DNA of 64,000 nucleotides. Source: Chitinophaga sp. SYP-B3965 (GTDB taxonomy: Bacteria > Bacteroidota > Bacteroidia > Chitinophagales > Chitinophagaceae). How positions within the stretch are numbered: the first letter of the stretch is position 1; every line of letters starts with the position of its first letter. The DNA is taken from the NCBI RefSeq assembly GCF_009647655.1, contig NZ_WJFD01000002.1, positions 620,001-684,000 of the forward strand, given 5' to 3'. The notes under the pieces are model-generated. The model did not search any database, was not told the DNA's origin, and saw only the letters and a program-made list of their open reading frames with translations. Of this stretch, positions 1-8,564 are shown in pieces. Both the position numbers and the translations under genes were made by a program.

Positions 1-1
1 T

Positions 2-187
2 TTCTACCTTGGAACGTTTGGGCTGTTCTTCACCTGTTACTTCCTCTTTGCTAAATACTTCCCGGTTATTGCGGTTGCTGAGATCAAGCATATCCTTAAA
101 ACTTCCGGTCATAATTACAAAGAGAAGATGGTGAAATACGAAACGGAAGACAATGATAAGTTTGCGCACGATCAGGCGCATCACTAA
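2..187 (+). CDS. actC: Alternative Complex III subunit ActC (NrfD-like), C-terminal end
   Basis: Open reading frame entering from the left edge and ending at the TAA at 185-187; 61 residues are visible. It begins inside a hydrophobic helix (FYLGTFGLFFTCYFLF) and ends in a charged tail finishing QAHH, which is how the NrfD/PsrC-type quinol-binding membrane subunit of Alternative Complex III ends. The assignment rests mainly on position: actD, actE and actF follow directly in the usual order. In the complex ActC is one of two integral subunits that oxidise menaquinol. The 5' part lies outside the window. Confidence 0.8.
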   Translation, partial: FYLGTFGLFFTCYFLFAKYFPVIAVAEIKHILKTSGHNYKEKMVKYETEDNDKFAHDQAHH

Positions 188-227
188 TGAACTGAATTAG
201 ATTAACGGATTATAGAATATTATCCAT

Positions 228-821
228 ATGGCTGTTAAAAAATTTGTTGTAGGCAGTTTTGATGATGAGGCGGTATTGTTTCCGGCGGTAAAGAAAGTTC
301 GCTCTGCCGGGTACAAGATTCATGATGTGTATACGCCGTTCCCCGTGCATGGTCTGGACCATGCCATGGGCCTGAGAGAAACAAGCCTGCACACTGCTGG
401 TTTCATTTATGGTATTACCGGTACAACTACCGCTTTATCATTTATGAGCTGGGTATTCACAACAGATTGGCCGATGAACATCGGTGGTAAACCTCACTTT
501 CCATTACCTGCATTCATACCCATCACTTTTGAGTTGACGGTATTATTTGCAGCGGTAGGTATGGTGATGACCTTCATGTATCTCTGCCAGTTAGCTCCTT
601 TTGTAAAGAAACATGTGTTCCATCCCCGTCAGAGTGATGACCTGTTTGTAATGGTGATTGAACTCACGGAGAAAACACGTGCAGAGGAAGTGAAAGCTTA
701 CCTGGATAGTGTTGGCGCCAAAGAGATCAACGAACAGGAAGTAGAAGCCGGCTGGTGGCTGGGTCGTTTTGACAGAGAAGACAAGTTATTCAGCCAGCGC
801 ACAACGCCGGTGAACGCTTAA
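228..821 (+). CDS. actD: Alternative Complex III membrane subunit ActD (DUF3341)
   Basis: 197 aa, starting 40 nt after actC. A soluble N-terminal part (FVVGSFDDEAVLFPAVKKVR) is followed by two membrane helices at about residues 58-78 and 97-120 and a C-terminal cytoplasmic domain that reads as a small ferredoxin-like fold (VMVIELTEKTRAEEVKAYL). This is the DUF3341 pattern of ActD, a small anchoring subunit with no cofactor of its own. It belongs to the membrane complex that passes electrons from menaquinol to cytochrome c or directly to the downstream oxidase. The order C-D-E-F is the family standard and makes the call firm. Confidence 0.93.
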   Translation: MAVKKFVVGSFDDEAVLFPAVKKVRSAGYKIHDVYTPFPVHGLDHAMGLRETSLHTAGFIYGITGTTTALSFMSWVFTTDWPMNIGGKPHFPLPAFIPITFELTVLFAAVGMVMTFMYLCQLAPFVKKHVFHPRQSDDLFVMVIELTEKTRAEEVKAYLDSVGAKEINEQEVEAGWWLGRFDREDKLFSQRTTPVNA

Positions 822-854
822 TCAAAAAAGAAAGATCAGTTAGAAATAAATATT

Positions 855-1502
855 TTGATGAAAAGGACTTCCAACATACTGATTGTAGCTGCCTTAGCTG
901 GTGGAGCCTTACTGGCCGCCTGTAACAAGGGAGCACATAATAGAAAGCCCGGGACAATTTATGTACCAGATATGTACGAATCCCGTGCATACGAGTTTTA
1001 CAATGGTCGCCTGACCAGTTTGAAACCCGTGGATGGTACTGTGAAGAGAGGGACCCTGCTTCCTTATCACCTGAAAGCAGAGGATACGGCACAGGCAAAC
1101 CTGGTAAAGAACCCGTTGGTGTTGGATGAAGCCGGCATCAAAGAAGGTAAACGCCTTTTTGATATTTACTGTGGTGTTTGCCATGGTCAGAAGCTGGATG
1201 GTAACGGTCCGTTATATAAAGACGGAACGGGTCCATATCCTGCAGCCCCTGCTGCGCTGTTAACCGGTAAAGTACTGGAATACACAGAAGGCCGTATCTT
1301 CCATGTGATCACTTTCGGTTATAACGTGATGGGTAGTTACGCCAGCCAGCTGGATATGGAACAACGCTGGAAAGTGGTAGGTTATATCAAGCAGATGCAG
1401 AATGGTGGAAAAGCTCCGGCAGCGGCACCAGCAGCAGCTCCTGCAGATTCAGCAGCAGCACCTGCGGCAACAGCAACTGCAGCAGTAGTGGCAGCGAAAT
1501 AA
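855..1502 (+). CDS. actE: Alternative Complex III monoheme cytochrome c lipoprotein ActE
   Basis: 215 aa. A lipoprotein signal peptide with lipobox LLAAC puts the acylated Cys at residue 23. One heme c motif, CGVCH, sits at about residues 106-110, with a candidate axial Met in NVMGSY near residue 158. The last 35 residues are an Ala/Pro-rich tail. ActE is the periplasmic monoheme subunit that hands electrons from the ActB/ActA core to the terminal oxidase. The Ala/Pro tail resembles the one on the downstream subunit II and is probably a flexible tether rather than a catalytic element (inference). Confidence 0.93.
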   Translation: MMKRTSNILIVAALAGGALLAACNKGAHNRKPGTIYVPDMYESRAYEFYNGRLTSLKPVDGTVKRGTLLPYHLKAEDTAQANLVKNPLVLDEAGIKEGKRLFDIYCGVCHGQKLDGNGPLYKDGTGPYPAAPAALLTGKVLEYTEGRIFHVITFGYNVMGSYASQLDMEQRWKVVGYIKQMQNGGKAPAAAPAAAPADSAAAPAATATAAVVAAK

Positions 1503-1548
1503 TTTGTTTTAAACGCATTTCAACTTAGTATTTTAATATACAACAGTA

Positions 1549-2748
1549 ATGAAGGACCAATTTGTAGTACCAGCAAGATTAAAAACGACCAGCTTCGTGC
1601 TTTTGGGCATTGGCTTGCTGACTTTATTGATCGGATTATTTGTTTTCAATGATGAGCATGGAGCTACCCGCTTCTGGGCTGGCATATTGCAAAACAGCAC
1701 TTACTTTTTGCTGATAGCACTGGCCAGTACTTTCTTCATTGGTGTAACCACACTGGCACATGGTGGCTGGCAGCTTGGTTTCAGGAGAGTTCCTGAAGCG
1801 ATCTCTATGGCTGTTCCTGTTCTGGGTGCTATCCTGCTGGTGGTGTTAGGTTTTCTGATCTTCGGTCACAAAGGTCACATCTACCATTGGCTCACTCCGC
1901 ATGGCGATGTGATCCTGGAGAATAAATCTCCTTTCCTGAATGCTTCTTTCGTTTCTATTGCTTCCGTTATCACGATCGGTTTATGGTCTGCGTTAACGAT
2001 CAAGCTGCGTAAGATGTCTCTGGAAGAAGATACCTGGACGATGGATGGAGATGCAGGCAAACGCCTTCTCTGGAGGAACACAGTATGGTGTGCTGGTTTC
2101 ATTGTTGTATTTGCATTGTCTGTTGGTTCTACTACACCATGGATCTGGTTAATGAGCATTGATGCGCATTGGTTCTCTACTATGTACAGCTGGTATACAT
2201 TTGCCAGTACGTTTGTATCCGGTATGTCCCTGATCGCATTGTTCGTAATATATCTGAAATCAAAAGGTCATCTTACTTATGTAAGTGAAGAGCATTTACA
2301 TGACCTGGGTAAATTCATGTTTGCGTTCAGCATTTTCTGGGCTTACCTCTGGTTCTCTCAGTACATGCTGATCTGGTATGCGAACATGCCCGAAGAAACG
2401 ATCTACTTCCAGCCGCGTGTTTGGGGTCCGTTCAGGCCTATTTTCTTCCTGAACCTGATCATCAACTTCGTTGCGCCGCTGTTAATATTAATGAAACGTG
2501 ATCCGAAGCGTAACAATACTATGGTTGCTTTTATGGCAGGTGTGATCATCTTTGGTCACTGGCTGGATTTCTTCCAGATGGTAATGCCAGGCACTGTACA
2601 CGAATTGAATTTCCCATGGTATGAATTGGGTCTTGGTCTTGGTTTTGTGGGTTTGATCATCTGGATCACCGGTAATCAACTGGCAAAAGCGCCACTGGCT
2701 CCAAAGAACCACCCGTACCTGAAGGAAAGTATCGTACACCACACCTGA
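1549..2748 (+). CDS. actF: Alternative Complex III integral membrane subunit ActF
   Basis: 399 aa with about ten hydrophobic helices spread over the whole length, starting with SFVLLGIGLLTLLIGLFVF near residue 15. It is the second NrfD-like quinol-site membrane subunit of Alternative Complex III (ActF), paralogous to ActC. The central segment LWFSQYMLIWYANMPEET and the following PRVWGPFRPIFFLN are characteristic of the family. It carries no cofactor. It sits 46 nt after actE and 64 nt before the oxidase subunit II gene, so the ACIII and oxidase genes form one probable transcription unit, in line with the reported ACIII-oxidase supercomplexes. Confidence 0.92.
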   Translation: MKDQFVVPARLKTTSFVLLGIGLLTLLIGLFVFNDEHGATRFWAGILQNSTYFLLIALASTFFIGVTTLAHGGWQLGFRRVPEAISMAVPVLGAILLVVLGFLIFGHKGHIYHWLTPHGDVILENKSPFLNASFVSIASVITIGLWSALTIKLRKMSLEEDTWTMDGDAGKRLLWRNTVWCAGFIVVFALSVGSTTPWIWLMSIDAHWFSTMYSWYTFASTFVSGMSLIALFVIYLKSKGHLTYVSEEHLHDLGKFMFAFSIFWAYLWFSQYMLIWYANMPEETIYFQPRVWGPFRPIFFLNLIINFVAPLLILMKRDPKRNNTMVAFMAGVIIFGHWLDFFQMVMPGTVHELNFPWYELGLGLGFVGLIIWITGNQLAKAPLAPKNHPYLKESIVHHT

Positions 2749-2812
2749 TGCGTGGCGTGGCACAAGAAGAATGAACGTATAGCATTAGATAACTTAATTA
2801 TTATTCATAGCA

Positions 2813-3856
2813 ATGTCAGGATTTTTAGCAGTTTTAGTAGTTGTTCTCATATTCGTCGTGATCTTCCAGATTGCGAAGGCTAGCGAATATGTGTCCATTC
2901 TGAAAGGTGAAAAGAAATCGCGCGAGCAATCCAACCGCATTAACGGTTTCCTGATGGTCGTATTCCTGGTATTAGGATTGATTGGGGTGTGGTGGTGTCA
3001 TGATCTTTTCGAAGGCAGGATGTTGGGTAAATCCGCGTCCAAACAGGGAGAAGGTATTGACGATCTGATCAGGGTAACTTTCATCATTACCATTATCGTG
3101 TTTGTGATCACACAAATATTGCTGTTCTGGTTCGCATTTAAATACCAGGAAAAAGATGGCCGCAAGGCTTTCTACTTCCCGCATAATAATAAACTGGAGT
3201 TGATCTGGACAGTGATCCCTGCCATTGTGCTCACCGTGCTGGTGGCTTTTGGTATCCGTCACTGGTTGCGTATCACTTCAGAAGCACCAAAGGATGCGAT
3301 GATCGTGGAAGTAACCGGTTCTCAGTTTGAATGGATCGTACGTTATCCGGGTAAAGACGGGCAGCTTGGCCGTAAGAACTTTAAGCTGATCGATAAAGCT
3401 ATGAATCCTGTTGGTCAGGATTGGGCAGACAGTCTGAACACGGATGATGCGATTGCGGGTGAACTGCATGTGGTAGTAAATAAGAACGTGAAGCTGATCA
3501 TTGGATCCCGCGACGTGGTGCATGATGTAGGTTTGTCTCACTTCCGCCTGAAAATGGACGCGGTGCCAGGTATTCCTACTACACTCTGGTTCACACCAAC
3601 GATCACAACTGCTGAAATGAAGAAGCAATCAGGGAATCCTGATTTCGTATATGAACTGTCCTGCGATCAGATGTGTGGCAGCGGTCACTATTCCATGAGA
3701 GCGGTGATTGTTGTAGAAACACAGGCGGAATATGATGCGTGGCTGGCGCAACAGCCTACACAGTTTGCACAGGCACATCCGGCTCCGGCTGCGAAACCTG
3801 TTGCACCTGTTGCTCCGGCTGTGGATTCAACGAAAACAGTAGCGCTGGCGCATTAA
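2813..3856 (+). CDS. coxB: Cytochrome c oxidase subunit II
   Basis: 347 aa. The CuA site is complete: the CxxxC of CDQMCGSGHYSM at residues 284-288, His about 292 and Met about 295, plus an upstream His in HDVGLSHF. Four hydrophobic segments precede the cupredoxin domain (about residues 3-25, 43-62, 86-109, 130-150), two more than the canonical subunit II hairpin, so the N-terminus is extended. The C-terminus is a Pro/Ala-rich tail and there is no fused cytochrome c domain, unlike caa3 subunit II; ActE probably fills that role. It accepts electrons from cytochrome c or ActE and passes them through CuA to heme a. Confidence 0.95.
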   Translation: MSGFLAVLVVVLIFVVIFQIAKASEYVSILKGEKKSREQSNRINGFLMVVFLVLGLIGVWWCHDLFEGRMLGKSASKQGEGIDDLIRVTFIITIIVFVITQILLFWFAFKYQEKDGRKAFYFPHNNKLELIWTVIPAIVLTVLVAFGIRHWLRITSEAPKDAMIVEVTGSQFEWIVRYPGKDGQLGRKNFKLIDKAMNPVGQDWADSLNTDDAIAGELHVVVNKNVKLIIGSRDVVHDVGLSHFRLKMDAVPGIPTTLWFTPTITTAEMKKQSGNPDFVYELSCDQMCGSGHYSMRAVIVVETQAEYDAWLAQQPTQFAQAHPAPAAKPVAPVAPAVDSTKTVALAH

Positions 3857-3904
3857 TTTGTGAAGGATCTTAGATTTTTAGAAGGAGTAAAAAATTAAAG
3901 AAAT

Positions 3905-3932
3905 AGCCGGGGACCTGCCCCGTTTGCCGGCT
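3905..3932 (+). promoter_or_regulatory. GC-rich hairpin between coxB and coxA
   Basis: The 96-nt coxB-coxA gap contains AGCCGG at 3905-3910 matched by CCGGCT at 3927-3932, enclosing a smaller GGGG/CCCC pairing. No T-run follows, so it is not a terminator; it may be an mRNA stability or processing element within the operon. Pairing was judged by eye. Confidence 0.4.
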
Positions 3933-3952
3933 GATCATAAACAGAACTTATT

Positions 3953-5779
3953 ATGAGTAACGAAGCAACATTGCACAATCAGGATTTAATGCATCACGGT
4001 GTGGAGCATGGGCATGGTAATGGCCATGATGGCCACGACCATCATCATGAGGAAACATTCATCTCGAAGTATGTTTTCAGCATGGACCATAAGATGATTG
4101 CAAAGCAATTCCTCATTACCGGTATCATCTGGGCCATCATTGGTGCATTTTTCTCTGTATTGTTCCGTTTGCAACTGGGTTACCCTGATGCTACTTTCCC
4201 CTGGTTGGAAAGCATCCTGGGTCATTGGGCCGAAGGCGGCAGGATCACCGCAGAAGCATATTATGCGCTGGTGACGATGCACGGTACCATCCTGGTATTC
4301 TTTGTATTAACAGCGGGCCTTAGCGGTACGTTCTCGAACTTGCTTATTCCTCTGCAGGTAGGTGCGCGTGACATGGCTTCTCCTTTTATGAACATGCTCA
4401 GCTACTGGTTCTTCTTCCTGGCCAGCTGTCTGATGATGAGTTCACTGTTTGTGCAAACAGGTCCTGCTTCCGGTGGATGGACGTCTTATCCTCCATTGAG
4501 TGCATTGGGCGATGCTTCTATTGGTTCTAAAATTGGTATGGACCTCTGGCTGATGAGTATGGCGATCTTCGTTGTATCATCCCTGTTAGGTTCCCTTAAC
4601 TATATTTCCACTATCCTGAACATGCGTACGAAAGGCATGAGCATGACCAAGATGCCGCTTACTATCTGGGCGTTCTTCTTCACGGCTGTGCTTGGTGTAT
4701 TGTCTTTCCCAGTGTTGCTGAGTGGTTTCGTACTGTTGCTGTTCGACCGTCATGGTGGTACCAGCTTCTACCTGAGTGAAATTTTTGTAGCGGGTAAAGT
4801 ATTGCCTAACGAAGGTGGTTCTGCTATCCTCTATCAACACTTATTCTGGTTCCTTGGTCACCCTGAGGTATATATCATTATCCTCCCGGCGATGGGTATC
4901 GTATCTGAGATCCTTGCTGTTAGTTCCCGGAAGCCGATCTTCGGTTACCTGGCGATGGTGGGTTCTATCTTTGCGATCACTTTGCTGGCCTTCCTGGTAT
5001 GGGCGCACCATATGTTCGTAACGGGATTGAATCCTTTCTTGGGGGCCTTCTTTGTACTCTTAACATTACTGATCGCGGTACCTTCTGCTATCAAGGTGTT
5101 TAACTGGATCACTACGATCTGGAGGGGAAATATCAGGTTCACACCTGCTTCCCTGTTCTCTATCGGTTTTGTGAGCACGTTCATCTCTGGTGGTTTGACA
5201 GGTATCTGGTTAGGTAACTCTGCGATCGATATTCACCTGCACGATACGATGTTTGTAATTGCACACTTCCACATTGTAATGGGTGTATCTGCATTCTTCG
5301 GTATGTTCGCTGGTATCTATCATTGGTTCCCTAAACTGTATGGCAGATATATGAACCAAACACTGGGCTTCATCCACTTCTGGATCACGCTGGTGGGTGC
5401 TTACCTGATCTTCTGGCCAATGCACTACATGGGTATGGCTGGTATGCCACGCCGTTACTTTGATTACTCTAACTGGCAATCATTCAACATGTTCGGTGGA
5501 CTGAATGAATTCATCAGCTTTGTGGTGATCATTGTATTTGCTACCCAATTATTATTTGTATTCAACTTCTTCTATAGCATCTTCAAAGGCCGTAAACTGA
5601 CCACACCAAATCCGTGGGAAGCTACTACCCTTGAGTGGACGACTCCGATCAACCCCGGTCACGGTAACTGGCCTGGCGAAATTCCGGAAGTTCACCGTTG
5701 GGCTTACGATTACAGTAAAGATGGTAAGGATTTCATTCCGCAAACCGTTCCTGTATCGCCTGACGAGTCTAAGCACTAA
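3953..5779 (+). CDS. coxA: Cytochrome c oxidase subunit I
   Basis: 608 aa, twelve or more membrane helices. The binuclear-centre signature is intact: GHPEVY near residues 302-307 (CuB His and the cross-linked Tyr) and HDTMFVIAHFHIV near residue 430 (CuB histidines region, heme a3 His and heme a His). It is the catalytic subunit reducing O2 to water while pumping protons. The unusual part is the first 35 residues, which carry about ten His in a cluster of HGHGNGHDGHDHHH type, a likely copper- or other metal-binding extension before the first helix. A copper chaperone (SCO) is encoded in the same cluster, consistent with metal loading (inference). Confidence 0.96.
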   Translation: MSNEATLHNQDLMHHGVEHGHGNGHDGHDHHHEETFISKYVFSMDHKMIAKQFLITGIIWAIIGAFFSVLFRLQLGYPDATFPWLESILGHWAEGGRITAEAYYALVTMHGTILVFFVLTAGLSGTFSNLLIPLQVGARDMASPFMNMLSYWFFFLASCLMMSSLFVQTGPASGGWTSYPPLSALGDASIGSKIGMDLWLMSMAIFVVSSLLGSLNYISTILNMRTKGMSMTKMPLTIWAFFFTAVLGVLSFPVLLSGFVLLLFDRHGGTSFYLSEIFVAGKVLPNEGGSAILYQHLFWFLGHPEVYIIILPAMGIVSEILAVSSRKPIFGYLAMVGSIFAITLLAFLVWAHHMFVTGLNPFLGAFFVLLTLLIAVPSAIKVFNWITTIWRGNIRFTPASLFSIGFVSTFISGGLTGIWLGNSAIDIHLHDTMFVIAHFHIVMGVSAFFGMFAGIYHWFPKLYGRYMNQTLGFIHFWITLVGAYLIFWPMHYMGMAGMPRRYFDYSNWQSFNMFGGLNEFISFVVIIVFATQLLFVFNFFYSIFKGRKLTTPNPWEATTLEWTTPINPGHGNWPGEIPEVHRWAYDYSKDGKDFIPQTVPVSPDESKH

Positions 5780-5816
5780 TGAAGGAATTTGAGAAGTAGA
5801 ACTGTGATGAAATAAA

Positions 5817-6722
5817 ATGTTGCAAGAAAATTCCATAAAGTTGTCGGTATCATACGCCATTGCGAGTAGAGTAAGGGATTACTTCATGATGATGAAATTC
5901 ACACTCACATTCATGGTTGTATTCTCCTGTGTGGTTGCGTATTTACTGGTGCCTGGTGTGGGATTTGATCTGATAAAAGTTCTTTTATTATTTGCTGGTG
6001 GCATACTGGTATCCGGTTCTGCCAATACCATCAACCAGATACTGGAAAAAGAAACAGACAAACTGATGGCCCGTACGGCCACGAGGCCTATACCGGCTGG
6101 TAGGTTGTCTGTATCAGAAGCCAGTGTTGTGGCCCTGGTAACAGGTGTGGCTGGTATTGCGATCCTGGGTTTTGGTTTTAACTGGCTGGCAGCCGGTGTG
6201 AGTTTGGCTTCCCTGGTGTTATATGGTTTTGTATACACACCCTGGAAGAAATGGAATTCACTCGCAGTGCTGGTAGGTGCCATTCCTGGTGCTTTACCTC
6301 CATTGATCGGCTGGGTGGCCGGAGCAAACAGTTTTTCCGAAGGTGGATGGGCTTTGTTTGCGATACAGTTCCTATGGCAGTTTCCGCACTTCTGGGCAAT
6401 AGCCTGGGTAGCGCATACGGACTATACAAGGGCTGGTTTCAAACTGATGCCAACAGACAGGGGGCCGGGTAAAATGATCGCATTGCAATCCGCGATGTAT
6501 GCCACTTTACTGATCCCTGCGGGAGTAGCACCTTACCTGTTGAAGATAACTGGTCCTATTTCTGCGGCGATTGCCATCCTGATCGGCGGATTTTATTTGT
6601 ATCGTGCCATTGAGCTGTACAGGAAATGTGATGTACCGTCTGCCCGCAAGCTGATGTTTGGATCATACATTTACCTGGCGGTGATATTGCTGGGGTTATT
6701 GTTTGATAAAGTAAATTTGTGA
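5817..6722 (+). CDS. ctaB: Heme O synthase (protoheme IX farnesyltransferase)
   Basis: 301 aa UbiA-family polyprenyltransferase with about eight helices. The first Asp-rich signature is seen at residues 71-97: NTINQILEKETDKLMARTAT followed by RPIPAG, which binds the Mg-farnesyl diphosphate. A second conserved segment, with HTDYTRAGFKLMPT, lies near residue 200. It farnesylates heme b to heme O, the precursor of heme a for the oxidase encoded around it. The stop overlaps a possible GTG start of the next gene (6719), so the two are translationally coupled or nearly so. Confidence 0.94.
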   Translation: MLQENSIKLSVSYAIASRVRDYFMMMKFTLTFMVVFSCVVAYLLVPGVGFDLIKVLLLFAGGILVSGSANTINQILEKETDKLMARTATRPIPAGRLSVSEASVVALVTGVAGIAILGFGFNWLAAGVSLASLVLYGFVYTPWKKWNSLAVLVGAIPGALPPLIGWVAGANSFSEGGWALFAIQFLWQFPHFWAIAWVAHTDYTRAGFKLMPTDRGPGKMIALQSAMYATLLIPAGVAPYLLKITGPISAAIAILIGGFYLYRAIELYRKCDVPSARKLMFGSYIYLAVILLGLLFDKVNL

Positions 6723-6727
6723 GGGAA

Positions 6728-7291
6728 ATGATTACAATGAGCGCATCAAAAAATAAGATACATCCGCACAAGTATTCCATGTGGATAGCTATGGCCAGCA
6801 TCACGATGATGTTCATAGGATTCACCAGCGCATACGTTGTGAAACGGGCACAGGCTAACTGGCTGAGCTTTAATCTGCCGGGCATCTTCTGGGTGTCTAC
6901 CGCAGTGATCCTCACCAGCAGTTTGACCATTCACTTAGCGTTGCGCCAGTTCAAAGCACGTAACATGAGCAGTTATAAACAGCTGATCACGTTAACGGCC
7001 TTACTGGGAATAGCGTTTGCCGTTTGCCAGATCATTGGTTTTACAGACATGAAGAACCATGGCCTTGCACTCGATACTACGGTTTCAGCCTCTTTCATTT
7101 ATGTGATCGTGGGCGCGCACATTCTGCACGTACTGGGTGGTGTGGTAGTTTTGGTGATCATGTTTGCGAGGGCTTACAGAACAAGGATCAGAACTTACAG
7201 TCCTGTGCCGATAGAAGTAGCCGCTACATACTGGCATTTTGTAGACGGGCTTTGGATTTACCTGCTGATCTTTTTCAGCCTTGCCAGATAA
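6728..7291 (+). CDS. coxC: Cytochrome c oxidase subunit III (first of two)
   Basis: About 187 aa from the ATG at 6728; a GTG at 6719 overlapping ctaB and an ATG at 6737 are alternatives in frame. Five or six helices of the heme-copper oxidase subunit III family, with the diagnostic C-terminal segment ATYWHFVDGLWIYLLIFF. Subunit III supports long-term proton pumping and is not catalytic. A second subunit III gene follows directly; paired genes of this kind are common in Bacteroidota oxidase operons. The family call is firm, the start is not. Confidence 0.88.
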   Translation: MITMSASKNKIHPHKYSMWIAMASITMMFIGFTSAYVVKRAQANWLSFNLPGIFWVSTAVILTSSLTIHLALRQFKARNMSSYKQLITLTALLGIAFAVCQIIGFTDMKNHGLALDTTVSASFIYVIVGAHILHVLGGVVVLVIMFARAYRTRIRTYSPVPIEVAATYWHFVDGLWIYLLIFFSLAR

Positions 7292-7333
7292 TTAAGATAC
7301 TGTTTAGAAAAATAAAATTCATAATTCGTACAA

Positions 7334-8011
7334 ATGGATAACGCAGTAACAGCGAAGAAAAAATGGTGGAGCGGTGGGCATTCGCCCTTCAGTGTGAGCT
7401 ATGGCAAGTTGATGATGTGGTATTTCCTGATCTCGGATGCCTTTACATTCGGCGCATTGCTGATATCTTACGGCACCCAAAGATTCATGGCACAAGCCTG
7501 GCCTGATCCTAACGTAGTGTTCCATTCATTCCCTTTAATGGGGCATGCAAACCTGCCGCTGGTATTTGTGAGCTTGATGACCTTCATCCTGATCATGAGT
7601 TCCGTTACCATGGTACTGGCAGTACATGCCGGTCATCATATGGACCAGAAAGCAACAGCAAGATGGCTGATCCTCACTATCATTGGTGGTATCATGTTCC
7701 TGAGCTGCCAGGCCTGGGAGTGGACGCACTTACATGAAGTAGGCGCCTGGTGGGGAAGGAATCCGTTCCCTAATCATGATGGTTCTGCACCACTGTCTAC
7801 TAACTTCACAGACTTTTTCTTTACCATCACCGGTTTCCACGGTTTACACGTAACATCTGGTGTGGTGCTGAATATCATTGTACTGATCAATGTATTGAAA
7901 GGTACTTACCAACATCGTGGCCACTATGAAATGGTGGAGAAAGTAGGGCTCTACTGGCACTTTGTTGACCTGGTTTGGGTATTTGTATTCACCTGCTTCT
8001 ACCTGCTGTAA
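7334..8011 (+). CDS. Cytochrome c oxidase subunit III (second of two)
   Basis: 225 aa, subunit III family, with family-typical helices such as LMMWYFLISDAFTFGALLIS and FTDFFFTITGFHGLHVTSG, and the C-terminal LYWHFVDLVWVFVFTCFYL. It is longer at the N-terminus than its neighbour and shares the same YWHFVD signature, so the two are paralogues. Gap to the preceding gene is 42 nt and to the next 57 nt. Whether both sit in one oxidase or one serves another complex cannot be read from the sequence. Confidence 0.92.
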   Translation: MDNAVTAKKKWWSGGHSPFSVSYGKLMMWYFLISDAFTFGALLISYGTQRFMAQAWPDPNVVFHSFPLMGHANLPLVFVSLMTFILIMSSVTMVLAVHAGHHMDQKATARWLILTIIGGIMFLSCQAWEWTHLHEVGAWWGRNPFPNHDGSAPLSTNFTDFFFTITGFHGLHVTSGVVLNIIVLINVLKGTYQHRGHYEMVEKVGLYWHFVDLVWVFVFTCFYLL

Positions 8012-8068
8012 GAACAGGACGATTAACTTGAATTGAACGTATTAATATAAAGAAAGAATTTACAGATC

Positions 8069-8461
8069 ATGGCGCATACACATTCTGCAACCGAAAACGG
8101 GAAAGACCCAGCCGTAAAGAAAATCTGGAGAGTGTTCTGGATCCTGTTAGTTATTACTTCTGTGGAAGTAGCCCTGGCTTTCCTGCATCTGGAAACCGGC
8201 TTCCCCAGCAAGCTTTTCCTGAATTCGATATTTATTCTCCTCACGCTGCTGAAAGCATTTTATATCGTTGCGGAATTTATGCACCTGGGCAGTGAGGTAA
8301 AGAACCTGATCATGACGGTATTATTTCCGCTGTTGCTGTTCGTATGGTTCATTATTGCCTTCCTGATGGATGGTGATTCCTGGAAGAATATGAGGAAGAA
8401 CCTCGCTCCTGGTACACCTGCGAAAGTAGAGGCTCCGGCACACGCGCCAGCACATCATTAA
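8069..8461 (+). CDS. Cytochrome c oxidase subunit IV (prokaryotic type)
   Basis: 130 aa with three hydrophobic helices: IWRVFWILLVITSVEVALAF, FLNSIFILLTLLKAFYIVAE and LFPLLLFVWFIIAFLMDG. The charged His-containing N-terminus and the Pro/Ala/His-rich end are low complexity. Matches the small COX4-type prokaryotic subunit that closes oxidase operons in Bacteroidota. Role is structural. It is the last gene before a strong hairpin, so it probably ends the main oxidase transcript. Confidence 0.88.
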   Translation: MAHTHSATENGKDPAVKKIWRVFWILLVITSVEVALAFLHLETGFPSKLFLNSIFILLTLLKAFYIVAEFMHLGSEVKNLIMTVLFPLLLFVWFIIAFLMDGDSWKNMRKNLAPGTPAKVEAPAHAPAHH

Positions 8462-8484
8462 TAAGACTTAGCTCAAATATTGCG

Positions 8485-8533
8485 AAATGTAAAAGTGATT
8501 CCATCCCCGTTGATAGAGCTCACTTTTACATTT
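8485..8533 (+). terminator. Hairpin between subunit IV and SCO genes
   Basis: Perfect 14-bp stem, AAATGTAAAAGTGA at 8485-8498 with its complement at 8520-8533, a 21-nt loop, and T-rich sequence after it. The stem is AT-rich, so termination may be partial, allowing some read-through into the SCO gene. Confidence 0.65.
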
Positions 8534-8564
8534 TTGCTTTTATAACATTTTAAAATCTACTATC

